From Amyloporia xantha (Eukaryota > Basidiomycota > Agaricomycetes > Polyporales > Adustoporiaceae), in contig JAYKKR010000016.1 in the NCBI GenBank assembly GCA_036971615.1, positions 186,001-250,000 of the forward strand: 64,000 bases of DNA, in the 5' to 3' direction. This document shows positions 1 to 12,769 of the stretch, piece after piece. The translations under genes and the position numbers were made by a program. Under the pieces are notes generated by a model that was not told where the DNA came from, did no database searches, and was given only the letters and a program-made list of their open reading frames with translations. The stretch's first letter is position 1. Every line of letters starts with the position of its first letter.

Positions 1-594
1 AGGTGGAGGATGTTACGGAAGGGGATGTCGGAGACGTGAGCGCTGCGGGGGCGCCTGGTCGGTTAGTACATGGAATGGTGTACTATGTGGGATTGCAATA
101 TGCGATGTTGGCAGGGGAAATGGCAGACCTGTCCTTTGTTCGCGAGTTCCGAGCAGCGATGGGAAAAAAGGACGAGAGGTCTGGCGCCTGTCCGCTTAAG
201 GCGGGGCTAGCGCAAAACACGTGAAGCAGGGACCGAAATCGCGATTGTCCAGCCGAAAACGAGATTGCCGCAAAAGGGAAATCTGAGATGATTGCGATCG
301 TGATTTCGGGTCGCAAGAGGATTCCGAAAAATAAAATAAAATTGTTGCGGATCTGGTTGTCGGACTGAGCTCTTCTGGGGTTTCCATTTTGGGCGATATG
401 CTCCTGAGAGAAACTCTCAGCCTTCTCCCCTGTCTCAAAGATTAAAGATGCTCCCTCGCGCCTCCTGCAACGTCAACTCAGCCACTCGCTTCCCCCTTCT
501 CCCTCCCTCCGCCCCTCCGCCCGCTCGAACATGTTCCAGCATTCCTCAGAGTGTCTCTCCCTCCCCCACGACGACCCCATCTTCATGACCAAAG
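1..594. other. Left-edge non-coding sequence and CT-rich leader
   Basis: No convincing gene is visible here. The last 120 bases or so before the ATG at 595 are strongly C/T-rich on the + strand, as is common for core promoters and 5' leaders of highly spliced basidiomycete genes, and probably belong to the zinc-finger gene that follows. Short open frames in the first 440 bases have no recognisable content. Confidence 0.5.
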
Positions 595-1321
595 ATGCCC
601 CCAGCGGGCCCCCTCTACCTTCAACAGCAGCGCACCGTCGAAATCATTCAGTTGACAGAGGTCCCTCCTCCTCCCCGCGCTCAGGTCCCGTTCACCCTCA
701 CAGCCAGCTCGCTCGTCTCCTCGTCCTACACTTCCTCCTCGGACGGGTCCGAAGAGGACGACGAGTCCGTCTGCTCCTCCTACTGCTCCTCCGACCCAGA
801 GGAGGACTGCCGTGTCTCCACACCCGACGACACGTACAAGACGCGTCTGCATCGCGTCCTGGTCTGGCGGGAAATGCTCGCAAAGGCAATGGGGGCATCC
901 TTTGTCGGTTCGTCCTCCTTTCTGCACCTGCGCCTCGCCACTGCGGAAAACTCACATGCGCCGTCTGCAGCCCCACCCACCCCGTCGTCGCCGCCACCGC
1001 CGCGAGGCCCGCTGAAGCGGAAAGCCGACATGGACGTGTCCGAGTCAGAAGACGACGCTGTGAGTGCCTTCGCGAGCGTCGCTCGCACCGGGGCTGCCGT
1101 TCTCACACATTACGTTTTCGTAGGCCTCCCATTCGTCTAAGCGGTCGCGTTCTAGTGCTTATCGATCGCAAGCGCCGCTGCCTCGGAGGCGTCTGAGTGC
1201 GCACTCCTGCCCCGCATGCGACGCTTCGTTCTCCACGCGGCAGAGCCTGCACAAGCACGGCCGGCATTCTGCCCGCAACGACGCATGTCGAGCAGCCGTG
1301 GAATATGGCTTCGAGGCATGA
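595..1321 (+). CDS. Small C2H2-type zinc-finger protein
   Basis: Two exons, 595-1059 and 1124-1321, with a 64-nt GTGAGT...TAG intron give 220 residues. The N-terminal two thirds is low-complexity and rich in Ser, Pro and acidic residues (a Ser/Asp/Glu block near residues 45-70). A more conserved-looking segment with WREMLAKAMG lies at about 90-105. The second exon starts basic and then encodes one zinc finger: C184-x2-C187, F191, L197, H200, H203. A tail ending CRAAVEYGFEA follows. A single C2H2 finger at the extreme C-terminus of a short acidic protein is a recurrent basidiomycete arrangement, so a nuclear DNA-binding role is inferred. The target is unknown. The start was chosen because the upstream ATGs at 531 and 585 are in other frames. 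Extending the first frame without splicing would lose the finger. Confidence 0.85.
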
Positions 1322-4300
1322 CCCACGACCCACGTATTTTCTCCCGACGTTAGTGCCAGTATACCCGCAACATGGCATGGATCCTCTGCATCGCTTCGCT
1401 TCTCCTGCATTCTTCTTCTTCCGTCCTCACCACGGCTGCCGCCTATGCGTAGATTCGCATAATATGTTACTGTACACGCCACTTAAGTCGCCGTCTATCC
1501 ATACCACTCTGTATCGTTTATCCTGTTCTATAATGCACCGAGCTTATTACCGCATACACCAGCTGCGTACGGTCTGTAATAGTACCGAAGGCATAGTTAT
1601 CTTATTATTTGCATTGACATGTGCCGTGGCACCGGGTCGTTATCGACATCGGATAGTGAAGACAGGCCCGAGCGCGGTGGAAGAGGAAGCAGAGCGAGCA
1701 GCGTGGGGTGCGCTTGCAGTCGTTAGCGCGACGGCGATCAGGCGAGCGAGGGAAGGCCAGCTGCGCGACCTGCTGCACCATCCTGTGAACAATTCCGCCC
1801 AGTCAGGTACATACCCTGCCGCCGCTGCTCTATCCAGCTATGGCCAAGCGGCCTCTTATTATCTGATATTACTGCATTTCCATCGTTCGTATTCCGTTCT
1901 CAAGGCCTCATTGACACCAAGCATCTGTCGTAGCAACTGCTCCGGACGTGTCTTTGTCGTCCGAAATCCCATGTATCACATCGCCGTGACACCCACCCCT
2001 GGAACGCTAGCACATATCCACCCCGCACTAAGGCGCTTCCCATGACCACCACGAAACCGCGCACCCCGAGACCCGGCGGAATTTTGATGGAATAAAAAAT
2101 TAAAACTTGTCCTAATTCTTATTGTTTTCCACCATCACCAGCGTTGCCCTGTGGCAATGACATATCGGCCCTGTACAAAGCGCGCTTTCCCAGGGGAAAA
2201 ACAACGCTAGCTGGCGAATTCGCATCGCGCGCGCACGACACGGCTCGCACGAGTCGCACAGGTCAGCTTATCGCGCGGATCGTTGCACCGTTCTCACCCT
2301 CCTTCATGATCGTCTCCACTACAGGGTGCGTCCATCCACCGTCATCAGCGCGGATGATCTTTGTGGCTCAGGGCCAGCTTGCGAATTCGTTCTGACGTCT
2401 TCCGACGTCACGCTAGTTACAGACGTTCCGTTCGGCAGGCTACGACGACGGTAGCCTTTCGCGGTTGCGTGGACGGTGGAACGTGCACGGTACCGGGAGA
2501 CGTTAATATTCCCCACGGGAGGTCCGGGGAATCGATGCCTCTCGGATTTTGGTGCTCCGAGGCCCGAGAGGGACCTAGGTGAGACGCGGTCTGCAGTTTG
2601 ATGGGCGACCGGATATCTGACTACAACATGTGTCCAACTGTTATGTGCGAGATCAGCCAGGATATCGCTCGTGTCAAAAATCCAGGTACTGGTAGCATGG
2701 TGCAGTGCAAAGCCCCCACGATGCGGATGGTATCCACGACTCTGTTCTCGACGGCCCAAGCCCCGTCTGGCCAGCGCGCAAGTCGTGGCTATGCCATTTG
2801 GGAGGGACTCGGATGGCATCGGTCCGCACTGCTTGCTGAGGCCTACCTTCCATCTCCGCTGATCCTAAGCCTAATTCTAGCATTCAGTGCGGTGCGCAAT
2901 TATCAATGGATGAGAATGAGGGTCGGTTGCCCGGTTCGAACACGGAGCGACCCAGAAATGGCGCGTCTGCGGTCTGCAGCCATTCGAATCCGCAGACGGG
3001 GGTTTCCCATGTGTGCTACTCGCGCCGGAGGCCGGAGCACGAGATGAGACATAGGACGCGTCCGCCATGCCCGCGCTTCGGGAAGGCAAAGAACGTTTCA
3101 ACCTTCAATTGCAAGTCCATTCCAGCGAACACGCGCGGCATTTCATCTTCAGGAGAACAACGTCTACAGCGTCATTCCAAGAATGTTCGGCGCTCAGTCC
3201 TCTGCTGCTGCGAGAGGCGGTCCAGCCAAGTCGCACACTTACACACGCTGAAAATAGTGGAGATGGCCTTCACGACGGAAGTGAATACCCTGGGATGACC
3301 GTCCTGCGATGTGCACACTCCGCGCAGAAAATGCGGTTCACTGGCTTCTGGATACAGCTCTGCGGTTTTCATACAGGTGGCCGTCGCTGGGGTCAGCAGG
3401 ACCTGGGATCCTAGTACGACAACCTATGGAGACGTTGCGAATTCGCTCGGTGGATGTAAGTGAAAGACGACGGGGCCGTGGCTCGGACATGACTGCCGGC
3501 TTTGGGCGCCGGCGGGTCGGGTGGTGTCGAAAAGCTGCCGCGAGGCGCTTTTGGTCCTGGAGCTCTGGTGCGAGTGCCGCTACGCCCCTGGTCTTCTTTC
3601 AATTACAGTGCTCCAAGGGACTCGGAGGGAATGGGCGTCTGCTGCATGCTTTCACACGACTCGCAGTTTTTCGCCGTCTCGAGGCAGAGAGGAAACCAAT
3701 CACGTCCATTTCATTCAAACTGCACGCTCGTCGAACTGAACTGGGCACTGAAGCATATCGAGCGAACGCATTCCACGCTCATACAACTCACAAGTCCCAG
3801 CAGCCTGGCGCCGTGCAGATAATCTATATATGATGTCACAACGCAAGTACTTCCGAGAGCACGCTGGTCGTCTATTCATTGTATCAGACAATTTGGCGAG
3901 AAGTTACACTGGGAATATATCTAACGAGGATCGCGTCGCTGATACTGTAAGATTGAAACCCTTCACAGGGTTGGATGAGATCATCACCACTTCTCCAGGT
4001 CTTCAAACGTACGTACAATAGCGGCGGAGAGGCCGATTATCACAGCAACCCCCAACTCTCACGGGACGGACATCCGGGGCCTCACAGCTCGATCCAAGAA
4101 TAGACCTTGCATTTCGTCCTATTTCTGTCCGCACCACGACTTCATAATGAAAGGAGATGGTTTCCGCGATGGAGTGGGTTTTCGCACATGGGCGGCTCTG
4201 GAGCGACGGAGCTTGGAGATATCAGGATATGCTTGTTCGCAGAGAACGCACCCACGATCCAAGGATAGCCTCGATGGGCGTCATTCCGATTCCGAACTCT

Positions 4301-7300
4301 CGAGGGCATCCGAGGTGTGGCTTGAAGGCTTGACAGCTTTTCACGGCGACTAAAGGAAGACAGGAAGGAAGGAAGGAAGGAAGGAAAGGAAGAGAGCTCG
4401 TACATTCATTGGCAGGACAGATCCACTGGGTGCGCGTCTCGGACGACGACGAGAACGATATCATCGCAGACATCATCATTCATCATCAGGTAGGCCTGTG
4501 TGCAGACCCATGAATAGCCAGGGACCCAGGCGGTGCTTCGAACTGCTGGAAGGCTTGTACACGTCTATCTTGTCTGCGTATTGGCATAGAATCCCTCGGT
4601 AGGCGCCTTCCATGGGAATCGGAGGCTGCCAGAGCGGACGCAACCCACGATCGGTGTTCGGGATACACACAGTCACGGTTCGACGAGGAGCATCGAGAGC
4701 AGTCTTCTGCTGCCTAGGCGTCCGTCAGCGGTATAATATCAGGATCCAGGCGTATACCTGTAACCTGGCTGAGCGCGACTCTCAGCGACGTCAGGAGACG
4801 TACCCACGGCGCTCAAGAATATCAGGCCAGGCCAGCAACGATGTTTCTGCTGTGGTACATGAATGAACTGGTGTCAACTGATGATCCATTGTGATGAGGG
4901 ATTGACTGTCCAATCTGTTCTACGCAGAACACTTGAATGGCAGACAGCGGACATGATAGGCACCGACAGAGGACGTCTCGGCACCGCAGAGACGAGCCGT
5001 CGCAAGGCACAAGTGAACATTCACCGCGTTTGGTGCACGGGTCAAAGGCGCATAGCCATGGGAGAGTGCAAAAAGGAAGTAAGATATACCAGGCGTCTGT
5101 TGGCGACGGGGACTGAAGAAGAATCACAAGGCCAAGACGCCGGGTTGACTGCATGAGAACGTTGCGCGATATTTTGAACAGCTCCGTCGACGCGTTAGGC
5201 ATACGCAGGAGGGCCCGGGAGCTTGTCAGGCCTTCCATGATAGTGGCGGCCAGTGGGAAATCCACGAATCGTCCCTGTACAGTGTCATGGCGTCTGGGCA
5301 GCACAGCACCGCGTCGTCCAGCACGGAGCAGGGAAGTCGGAGAAGGATAGCCCGCTGTTCCCATCGTATTTGCGGATAGCCGCTGTGTGCGTGGGATGGA
5401 GGGACGAAAGGGTCGACGGCGAGGTGGAGGAGCGAGGTGGATACCGCATGCCATCAGCAGGCAGGCAGGCGTTGTAACCGCTGTCCTCGGTGCGAACTCA
5501 CCAGCTGACGAGAGCCCATCATCGGGGGTCGCAAGGCGTTTTCCCATCTCCAGCACGCGCATGATCCATCTGGGCAGGGGAGGTCTTTGTTATGCCTCCT
5601 TGAGCACTAGGGTTAAGACGATACCTGGCGCAGGCCCCACCGGGTCCGAGTGAGGCCCGAACAGAAGTGCAGTGAGGTCTGCTTAAGGAGGGACGCAGCG
5701 GAAATGAAGAGACGGACGGCAGATGGGGCCAGCGTGCACACTGTGCATCTTTCGAAGGCGGCTGCGTTTGCTCCATTGTGGGTGTCGCGTTCCCGGCGCT
5801 GGCAGGACGTGCTCACAAGGTCGACGATGGGCGCCCGTTCGTTCGTGCGTTCCCAGACTATTGTAGCGCTGAAGTCAGAGGCTTGAAGGTTTGCGATCTT
5901 GGCCGTTGCGACGAACCTTATTTCACTTCGTTTTTCAGGTGATGGACAGTCGGTGCCGTGGGGCCGGAGAAGATAAGCTTTTTAGTGATGACGGGGACGG
6001 GAGAATGATGAGGTTTGTAATTCACTGATTAGCGCAGTAAGGAGCTGCGGGTGCGCGTCGTTGCGGATCGCCAGGTATTGGTTGCTATATCGCAGGTAGG
6101 AAGGGTTATGCTCGTTGGGGATATAGGGAAAACCAGAAAAATCTGCTACCAGACTGGGAGGCCGCCAAGCGACGTTTGTGGCTAGATTGCGAGGTAATCC
6201 AAAGGTACACAGCCTGATAACCTATATGACTCAGCAAGACAGTCTGTTTAGGAGCCGTTTGAAGTCAGAATCGTCATCGAACGTCAGAGACTTGCAGCAA
6301 TTGCTAATGTTACGAGTAGTGAAAGCTGCGCACCCCCCTTGCCTGGCTTGTGAGGGCCACGGCCCCACAAAAACATGATTGAGGAGAAATGCGTAAAATG
6401 GCAAGTGTGGGCTGTGTAGCTTACGGGACCGGAGGAACCTCGCAGACCCATCACAAGTTACGGACGAGCGCCTGCAAGTAGAAATTCGCAATGTATGGGG
6501 ATACCTGCGAATTATATGCCTGATCTTCACTAGTCGCTAGTGGCTGGCTATGTCTTCGAGTTTGATCACCATGACAATTGCTGAGGGACGTAACTGATAG
6601 TGCGATCCATGGCAGAAACGCGATGCGCCTCCCAGATCACACATGGAACAGAGTCCGTGGTTAGTTTAGTGCATTGTAGAATCACGATGTCACTCTTAGA
6701 AATGAATATGCTTTGATCTTTTCTTTTTCCACTGTCATTACCAAAACGTGGAAGTACAACAAATTCATGAACGAACCCCGAAACATCTGACGCTTTGCAA
6801 CGAGAAAAGCTCTAGAAGGGAATGGTTTTGGCCAGGCAAAAAAAGGATTGCGTAGCTCGTGAGTTTGGGGTCAAGAACGGACCTTGCAATGGCTTGAAAC
6901 TGCATGCAGACTCCGCCCACATTCCAGAGGAGAATCGAGTGGTACGTGACCTAAGCGGTCCAGCATTGACAGCAGAACGACAGTGGTCGATGTATGAGCA
7001 TGAATCATTCATTCTTGCTGTTAACTCGGAGCCCGCGGATTGTGAGCCTAGCTCTAAAACCACGACGCATCCTGCGATATATTTTAGTGCAAAGTGAGAA
7101 CGGAGAGACACGGCGCTGTCCAGGATTATGAACCTGCTAGGTTAAGTGTCAACAAATGAATGAGGTTGTAAGCAAGTATGATAAAGTGATGAGAGAGAAC
7201 CGCACCAGTCGTGCACAGACGAGTACCGCACCGATCATGGTCATATACCGCCTCCCGTAGACACAACTCTCCTCCTCTCGTTTCCGACCTCGCATCGTCT

Positions 7301-7729
7301 ACGCCGTCAGCTAGCTTGAATGCCGAATTTTCTTTAACTTTTTCGCCAGACTTCATGTTCCTCGTTCCCGGCCACGCACTGCTCCGAGTGTTCACTTTTT
7401 GCCGAAAGCTTGATTCATAAATCTCCGGCTCGCGACTTCATTCGATGCACAGAAATCTTCTCTGTCTCTTATGAAAAGGAGGCCCAACCACGATGTAGGT
7501 TCGAATAGCAGCTGGATGGAGGTCTCCAATGCCTATATCGCTGTGCGCGGTACGTGCGTGGGCCGGGATTGCCCGAAGACGTTCGGGCGTCGCAGCCGTT
7601 GGTAATTAGGAAAGAAATTGGGAAAGACAAGTCATGCCCTTGATATTCTAGACCGACTTTCTCAGGTTGTCACAGTCTGGCTCTCGCGAGTCGCGCCATC
7701 TGTTTGCCTTGCTTCCCACCTCCACCACC
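1322..7729. other. 6.4-kb gene-poor stretch
   Basis: I find no gene I can support in this stretch. Open frames exist, the longest being a 246-codon minus-strand frame at 4822-5562 and a 282-codon plus-strand frame at 1197-2045. They lack recognisable motifs and show mixed-frame splice-like signals. A short plus-strand patch at about 1650-1810 looks coding-like (acidic, Ala/Arg-rich) and could be a decayed exon. No terminal-inverted-repeat element was recognised. The last 250 bases presumably hold the promoter and leader of the P-type ATPase. Confidence 0.4.
4362..4392. repeat. (GGAA)n microsatellite
   Basis: Five to six near-perfect GGAA/AGGA units in tandem, followed by an imperfect AAAGGAAG tail. 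It is a simple-sequence repeat in non-coding DNA, probably length-variable between strains. Confidence 0.85.
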
Positions 7730-10700
7730 ATGACTGACTCCTGCTGTGCTGGCCGCGAAACTACTCGCTCGGACTCTAACACAGAGACTAGCCGTGATAA
7801 ACAAGTCTCTGAGGTTCGAGACTGTAATAGCACCGCTCAGGCATCAACTGAGAGTGGAAATGACTCCTGTTGCGAAGGTAGCACTTGTAAATGCGATGGT
7901 GAGAGCGGTTTTTGTGTTCCTATGGCCCGATAGCGTTGAGCCAGTAGACTTGAAACAATTATAGCTGACTCTCTGGTTTGATTTCCTTGATCTGCTCAGA
8001 TTCTTGTTTAGATCAGCTAGCGAGGGCCATTTGTGCCAACGACGCTGGACATGTTCATGATCAAGGAGGCGATAACGCCAGTGACAAGCATACCGACTGT
8101 TCTACTTGCTGTGATGATTCCGATACTGCTCATTATAGTGGTAAGTTGACATACTATCAGCAAAAAATCACCATTAACATGTTTCATCTGCAGATGGTGA
8201 TGTTCACTCTGAAAAGAAGGCTGAGCACCATGAACATGGTCATGCCGAGCACCTTCCTGCATCGTCTCCCGAACACACCCACAATATGGACCATTCCTGC
8301 TCCCACGGCTTGCGGCGTCGTCGTGTTAATCATGTCGAGTCCACTCCCGAGACCACCAGTCTGCCGACCGAGGCCTGTGGGCAGCACAAGTCGTTTGCCC
8401 GCAAGCGCTACCAAGACACGCTTACGGCATTCGGATGCATTTGCAAAGCCATGCTCGCGCATGGTCTGCAGTCTTGCTGCACGACTAAGCATGCGCACAA
8501 AGGGCATGCGGCATCCAAGTTTGGACGCTCGTCGCGTCGTGCACCGTCGGTCGTTTCCAGCAAACATCGTCTTTCGGAGGACTCCTGCTGCAAGGACAAT
8601 CGTCAATCGGTGGACTCTTGTTGCAGTGGGCATCACGAGTCAGTGGATTCCTGTTGCAAAGACGACCAGTCTGGCAGGTCCCATATCCGGGCGAAGTGCG
8701 GATCTAGCCCGTCATCGGGCTCGTGTTGTGGTCATTCTGACAAGGCTGATACACCGAAGGCTTCGCACGGATGCGGTAGCGCATGCAACGAGAAGCTAGA
8801 GACCGCCATAGACACACTCGAGGTCAGCGCGTTGGAGAAAGGAGTCGGTGCTGCGAACGATCATGTCGTCCTTGCTATCCGGGGCATGACGTGCACCGGA
8901 TGCGAGAACAAAGTCATCCGCGTCCTCCGCGCGATCCCAGCCATCTGCAATGTGAAGACGAGCCTCGTCCTTTGTCGTGCTGAATTCGACTTCGACAACA
9001 GTGCGTCGGACCTGCAAGCGCTCGTACAGACGATCGAGAAACGGACTGGATTCTCTATCGAGACCATCGGCGGTGGCTCTACCCGAGAGCTCAGGCTCAT
9101 TGTGGATCGCACTCTCGTGGATGGATTTGTCGCGATGCATTTACCGGAAGGCGTGGAGAGGACACTGCGCGTGGACAAGGACACGGTCTGCGTCGTGCAC
9201 GACGCGCGGGTCGTCGGTGCTCGGCGGATCATAGAGTACTACGCAGCCTTCGCGCCGAACCTGGCACCAGACCTCCCAGACCCTGCTATCACCGCCGGTA
9301 TGAAACACATTCGCACGCTCGCGCTGCGTACCATCGCCTCTGCTGCGCTCACCATTCCAGTACTTGTCATGGCGTGGGCGCCGCTGCCCCCGCACCCGCG
9401 TGCCTACGCCATCGCATCTCTGACGCTCGCCACCGTCGTGCAGACGGCCATCACAGGGCCCGTGTACGTGAGCGCGTTCAAGAGCTTGTTTTTCTCTGGG
9501 CTGGTCGAGACCGATCTCCTGATCGTCCTGAGCACGACTGCGGCGTATGTATACTCGGTGGTGGCGTTTGCGTTCGGGCTGCACGGACACCCCCTGGCAT
9601 CGGGCCAGTTCTTCGAGACGAGCACGCTCCTTGTGACTCTCATTATGGTTGGACAGCTCGTGAGTGCATTCGCGCGCCAGCGGGCCATTACGGCCATCTC
9701 GATTCGGTCCCTGCAACAGAGCACTGCGACGCTCGTGCATGCAGACGAGCAGGAGGAAATCGTGGATGCGCGGTTGCTGCAGTATGGCGACCGCGTTAGG
9801 ATCGCTCCGGATGAAGCGGTTATTACCGATGGTGTTGTTTGTGAGGGAATGAGCGAGGTGGACGAATCCATGATGACAGGCGAGGCTCGTCCGGTCAGCA
9901 AGGTCCTTGGGAGCAAGGTGATTGCAGGCACTGTGAACGGCCCGAGCACGTTGGTGATGGAGGTAACCCGTCTCCCGGGAGAGAACACTATCAGCGATAT
10001 TGCGGCCATGGTCGACGACGCCAGATTTTCTCGTGCAAGGGTGCAGGCGACCGTGGATCGTGTCTGTGGCTGGTTCGTCCCTGTGGTGCTGTCCATCGCA
10101 ATAGTCACGTTCCTCGTCTGGCTCGCTGTCGGACTCGCTGTGCGCAAGCAATCCGGCGGCGAGGCTGCTGTGACGGCGTTGACTTATGCCATTGCCGTAT
10201 TGGCCATTTGCTGCCCCTGTGCGATTGGTTTGGCTGTACCAATGGTCATCCTTATTGCCGGAGGAGTGGCTGCCAAGATTGGTTTGGTCTTCAAGGCTGC
10301 GACTACCATCGAATCGGCGCGCAAGATCACGCATGTCGTCTTCGACAAGACTGGGACCCTCACTCAGGGGAAGCTCACGGTCGTGGCGACTGAGATCTAT
10401 GACAATCCCATGTTTGAGGTGCATGCGGTCATCCGTGAGCTGGTGAAATCCAGCAAGCACCCGGTTGCACGCGCCGTGGCAGCCCACCTTGGTGATGTCG
10501 TCGTCAGCGAGAAGGCCCAGGTCAGCAAGGTCGAAATGGTGACCGGTCAGGGAATCCAAGCTGTTTGCTACGATGGCACCTTACGCGGAGGCAGTGCTAA
10601 GTGGCTAGCCGTGGAAGATCACCCTGCTGTTCGCCCTCTTCTCCAGAAAGGACTCACCACGTTCTGTGTGACTTTCGATGGTCAACTCGTTGCAGCCTAT

Positions 10701-11276
10701 GGGCTAGAGGATGCTCTTCGCCCTGAAACAGCGTTTGTGATTGACAGCCTGCGGAAGCGCAATATCAATGTCTCCATCCTCAGCGGTGACCATGCGGCCG
10801 CGGTGAATAAGATCGCAGAGGCCCTAGGCATCCCGGGCGAACATGTCCAATCTGCATGCATGCCCGCCGACAAACAGGCGTACATCAACATGCTACTCGG
10901 CAGAAAGGAAAAAGTGCTGTTCTGCGGGGATGGCACTAATGACGCTGTTGCACTCGCGCAGGCTGACATTGGCGTACATCTGCATACAGGCGAAGGCGCG
11001 GGCTTCGCAGCGTCCACCGCTGCCGACGTGGTTCTTACTCACCCGTCGCTCACTGGTATCCTGGCTCTCTTGGAGCTGTCGGAGGCTGTCAACCGTCGCA
11101 TCATGTTGAACTTCGCATGGTCTGCGGTGTACAACTTGGTAGCGATACTCTTTGCTTCGGGTGCTTTTGTGAAAGCGCGCATTGCCCCTGCGTATGCAGG
11201 GCTCGGCGAGATTGTGAGCGTGTTGCCTGTGGTGTTGGTTGCGCTGCAGTTGAAGTGGTTCAAGTCATCTGTCTGA
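7730..11276 (+). CDS. Heavy-metal (copper-type) P1B ATPase, CRP/CrpA-like
   Basis: Three exons (7730-7898, 8000-8140, 8194-11276) encode 1130 residues. The first ~290 residues are a soluble Cys/His-rich region: CC and DSCC pairs recur (SCC near residue 5, NDSCC, CSTCC, three DSCC units about a dozen residues apart, GSCC) with His clusters. A single HMA domain carries GMTCTGC at 334-340. The P1B core follows: first membrane segment near 485-503, TGE 665-667, CPC 777-779 in the transport helix, DKTGT with phospho-Asp D821, the P1B-specific HP at 859-860, GDGTND 1015-1020, and the last two helices at about 1075-1125. Known family role: ATP-driven Cu(I)/soft-metal export from the cytosol to the outside or secretory lumen. 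YN is present in the penultimate helix, but the canonical M-x2-S-S of the last helix is replaced by GEIVSVLP. That resembles, as far as I recall, the fungal copper-resistance pumps rather than the CCC2 Golgi type. The ATG at 7730 follows CCACC and precedes the first CC motif. Confidence 0.95.
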
Positions 11277-11769
11277 TAGTGTAGACATTCTCTTCAGTGC
11301 GTTTGTGCTCCTTGCCAGCGGATTTTCTCCTCAATTTCTTGTGATTTGTGTGTTGCAACATTGTCTTGATGATTATGCCTCGAGATGTCATGTACGATTG
11401 TGCGAGTGTTAAGTAGAGTTTTTTTTATGTGAAGCTATAGCTATGAATACAGTTTTCAATACAGTGTTTTATTTCTGCGAGTGATATTATGGACGCGATA
11501 TGGGTATGATATAGCAGAAGGTATGCGTTGGTACTGCGCGCACTGCATATCCGCAATATCTTGCGGGCAGCGCTCTCAGATGATGTCGACAACCGATGGC
11601 CACAAGCTGTAACATCATTGTAAACATTTATCTTTTGCGAAGCGCAAGGGAGGACGCACCCTAAAAGGCCCACTAATGTCTGCAGCAGTCCTCCAAGGAA
11701 CGGTATCCATCTACACAACGCGCGGTTCAGTCACTTCCATACATGAGATAAGTCAACGGAATCAAGAGC
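11277..11769. other. Convergent 3' intergenic region
   Basis: About 490 bases of AT-richer sequence lie between the 3' ends of the P-type ATPase (+) and the membrane-protein gene (-). They presumably hold the 3' UTRs and poly(A) signals of both. No other gene is seen. Confidence 0.6.
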
Positions 11770-12397
11770 TCACGTAGACATATTGAATTTCCCAGCTTTG
11801 AAAAGGCCGGCAAGGACATAACCAATCACAGCTGAACCAACGACGGCACCGGCAACGGAGAACACGGCGAAGGCAATGAAAACAAGGAGCGCGAACGTCA
11901 CGCGGGACCGTTTTTCATTCGGCTTCCATCGAGCACGATACTGGTGAGCGAGCGCTGCCTTTGGATCCTCATTTCCTCCGAAGGCGGGGCCTTGTGTAAA
12001 GGGAGAAGGAGGCTGTGGTGACATGGGAATTTCATTGACTCTTGGCGGAGAACCGAAGTACGGTGACTGGAATCGGAGTGAGAAGGACGGACGGGTTAAA
12101 AGGCGGGGTCGGCTCTGGGGTAAACGTCCAGGAGGAAAGGTGACGTTGAGGAACGCATACGTTGCGCAGAGGACATACGCTGGTCCATAGAAGACGAGCG
12201 TCCAATATAGCGTAAATCGAAATATTTCTAAGGAACGTTACCTCAGTCAATTCAATATGTAATGCTGAAGCATTGGGAGAATACGTACGATGGGAGTCGT
12301 ATAGATAGACGCCTCCTGGCTGGACCGGTTGCTTGCCTTCAATGGGCCATACCTCGATGGCCCAATTATATAAAGATGGCCAACGAATGCTAGACAT
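11770..12397 (-). CDS. Small multi-span membrane protein, fungal, function unknown
   Basis: Two exons on the minus strand, 12289-12397 and 11770-12227, with a 61-nt intron (GTACGT...CTTAG) encode 188 residues. The exon junction restores a continuous hydrophobic segment, IFRFTLYWTLVFYG, followed by YVLCATYAFLNVTFPP (residues ~37-67). A Pro/Ser-rich linker follows, then a basic stretch (KPNEKRSR) and a long hydrophobic hairpin (~145-180) rich in Ala, Val and Gly that ends KAGKFNMST. Two to three membrane spans are likely. The pattern is that of conserved fungal integral membrane proteins whose function I cannot name. The C-terminal 84 residues are also open as one frame, so an unspliced reading would wrongly call a tiny protein from 12024. 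The gene converges on the ATPase gene. Confidence 0.8.
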
Positions 12398-12769
12398 TCG
12401 ACGATCAACACAGCTATTGCACTATGTCCACAATTCAAGGATGAATACGTCCCAGGCGCCGCTGTGAAATGAGAGAGGTGTGGTAGCTAACTCATATAAA
12501 TGAGGACGAGCACTCCAAGCTTGACGCTTGAAAGCAGGGCTACCATCTTTAGTAAAGTGGGGCATGAGCGCTTCCTCTAGTGCGTGATCCTCAAAAGGCA
12601 ACTCTTCAAGAAACTAACTTCGGCGTGCACCAGACACGAGTTACTAACGTTGGTACAGAAGTCCATTTCAAAAGTATCCCTACAGTTTACATGCATACAA
12701 AACACAAAAGCAGCTATTGTTTACTAGTATATCCCTTTCGTTCTGCATGCTCAAATTTGGGCGCGACAA
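12398..12769. other. Short intergenic region
   Basis: Roughly 370 bases between the start of the membrane-protein gene and the stop of the first glycopeptide gene, both on the minus strand. They would hold the promoter of the former and the 3' UTR of the latter. No further gene is seen. Confidence 0.5.

Noticed and set aside
531..1196. Alternative 221-codon frame at the zinc-finger locus
   Set aside because: Arg/His-rich out-of-frame translation. The 595 frame gives acidic/Ser-rich sequence, a proper donor and a real finger after splicing.
1197..2045. 282-codon plus-strand frame overlapping the zinc-finger gene
   Set aside because: It overlaps exon 2 of that gene in another frame. Most of the translation looks random. 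Only a short patch near 1650-1810 is coding-like.
2925..2960. GGTTCGA motif resembling a tRNA B box
   Set aside because: The following bases do not complete the consensus, and no A box or cloverleaf pairs with it.
9141..10559. 472-codon open frame opposite the P-type ATPase
   Set aside because: Shadow frame of a conserved coding region. Its translation is low in hydrophobic residues with His/Arg/Asp bias and shows no motif, while the plus strand has every P1B motif.
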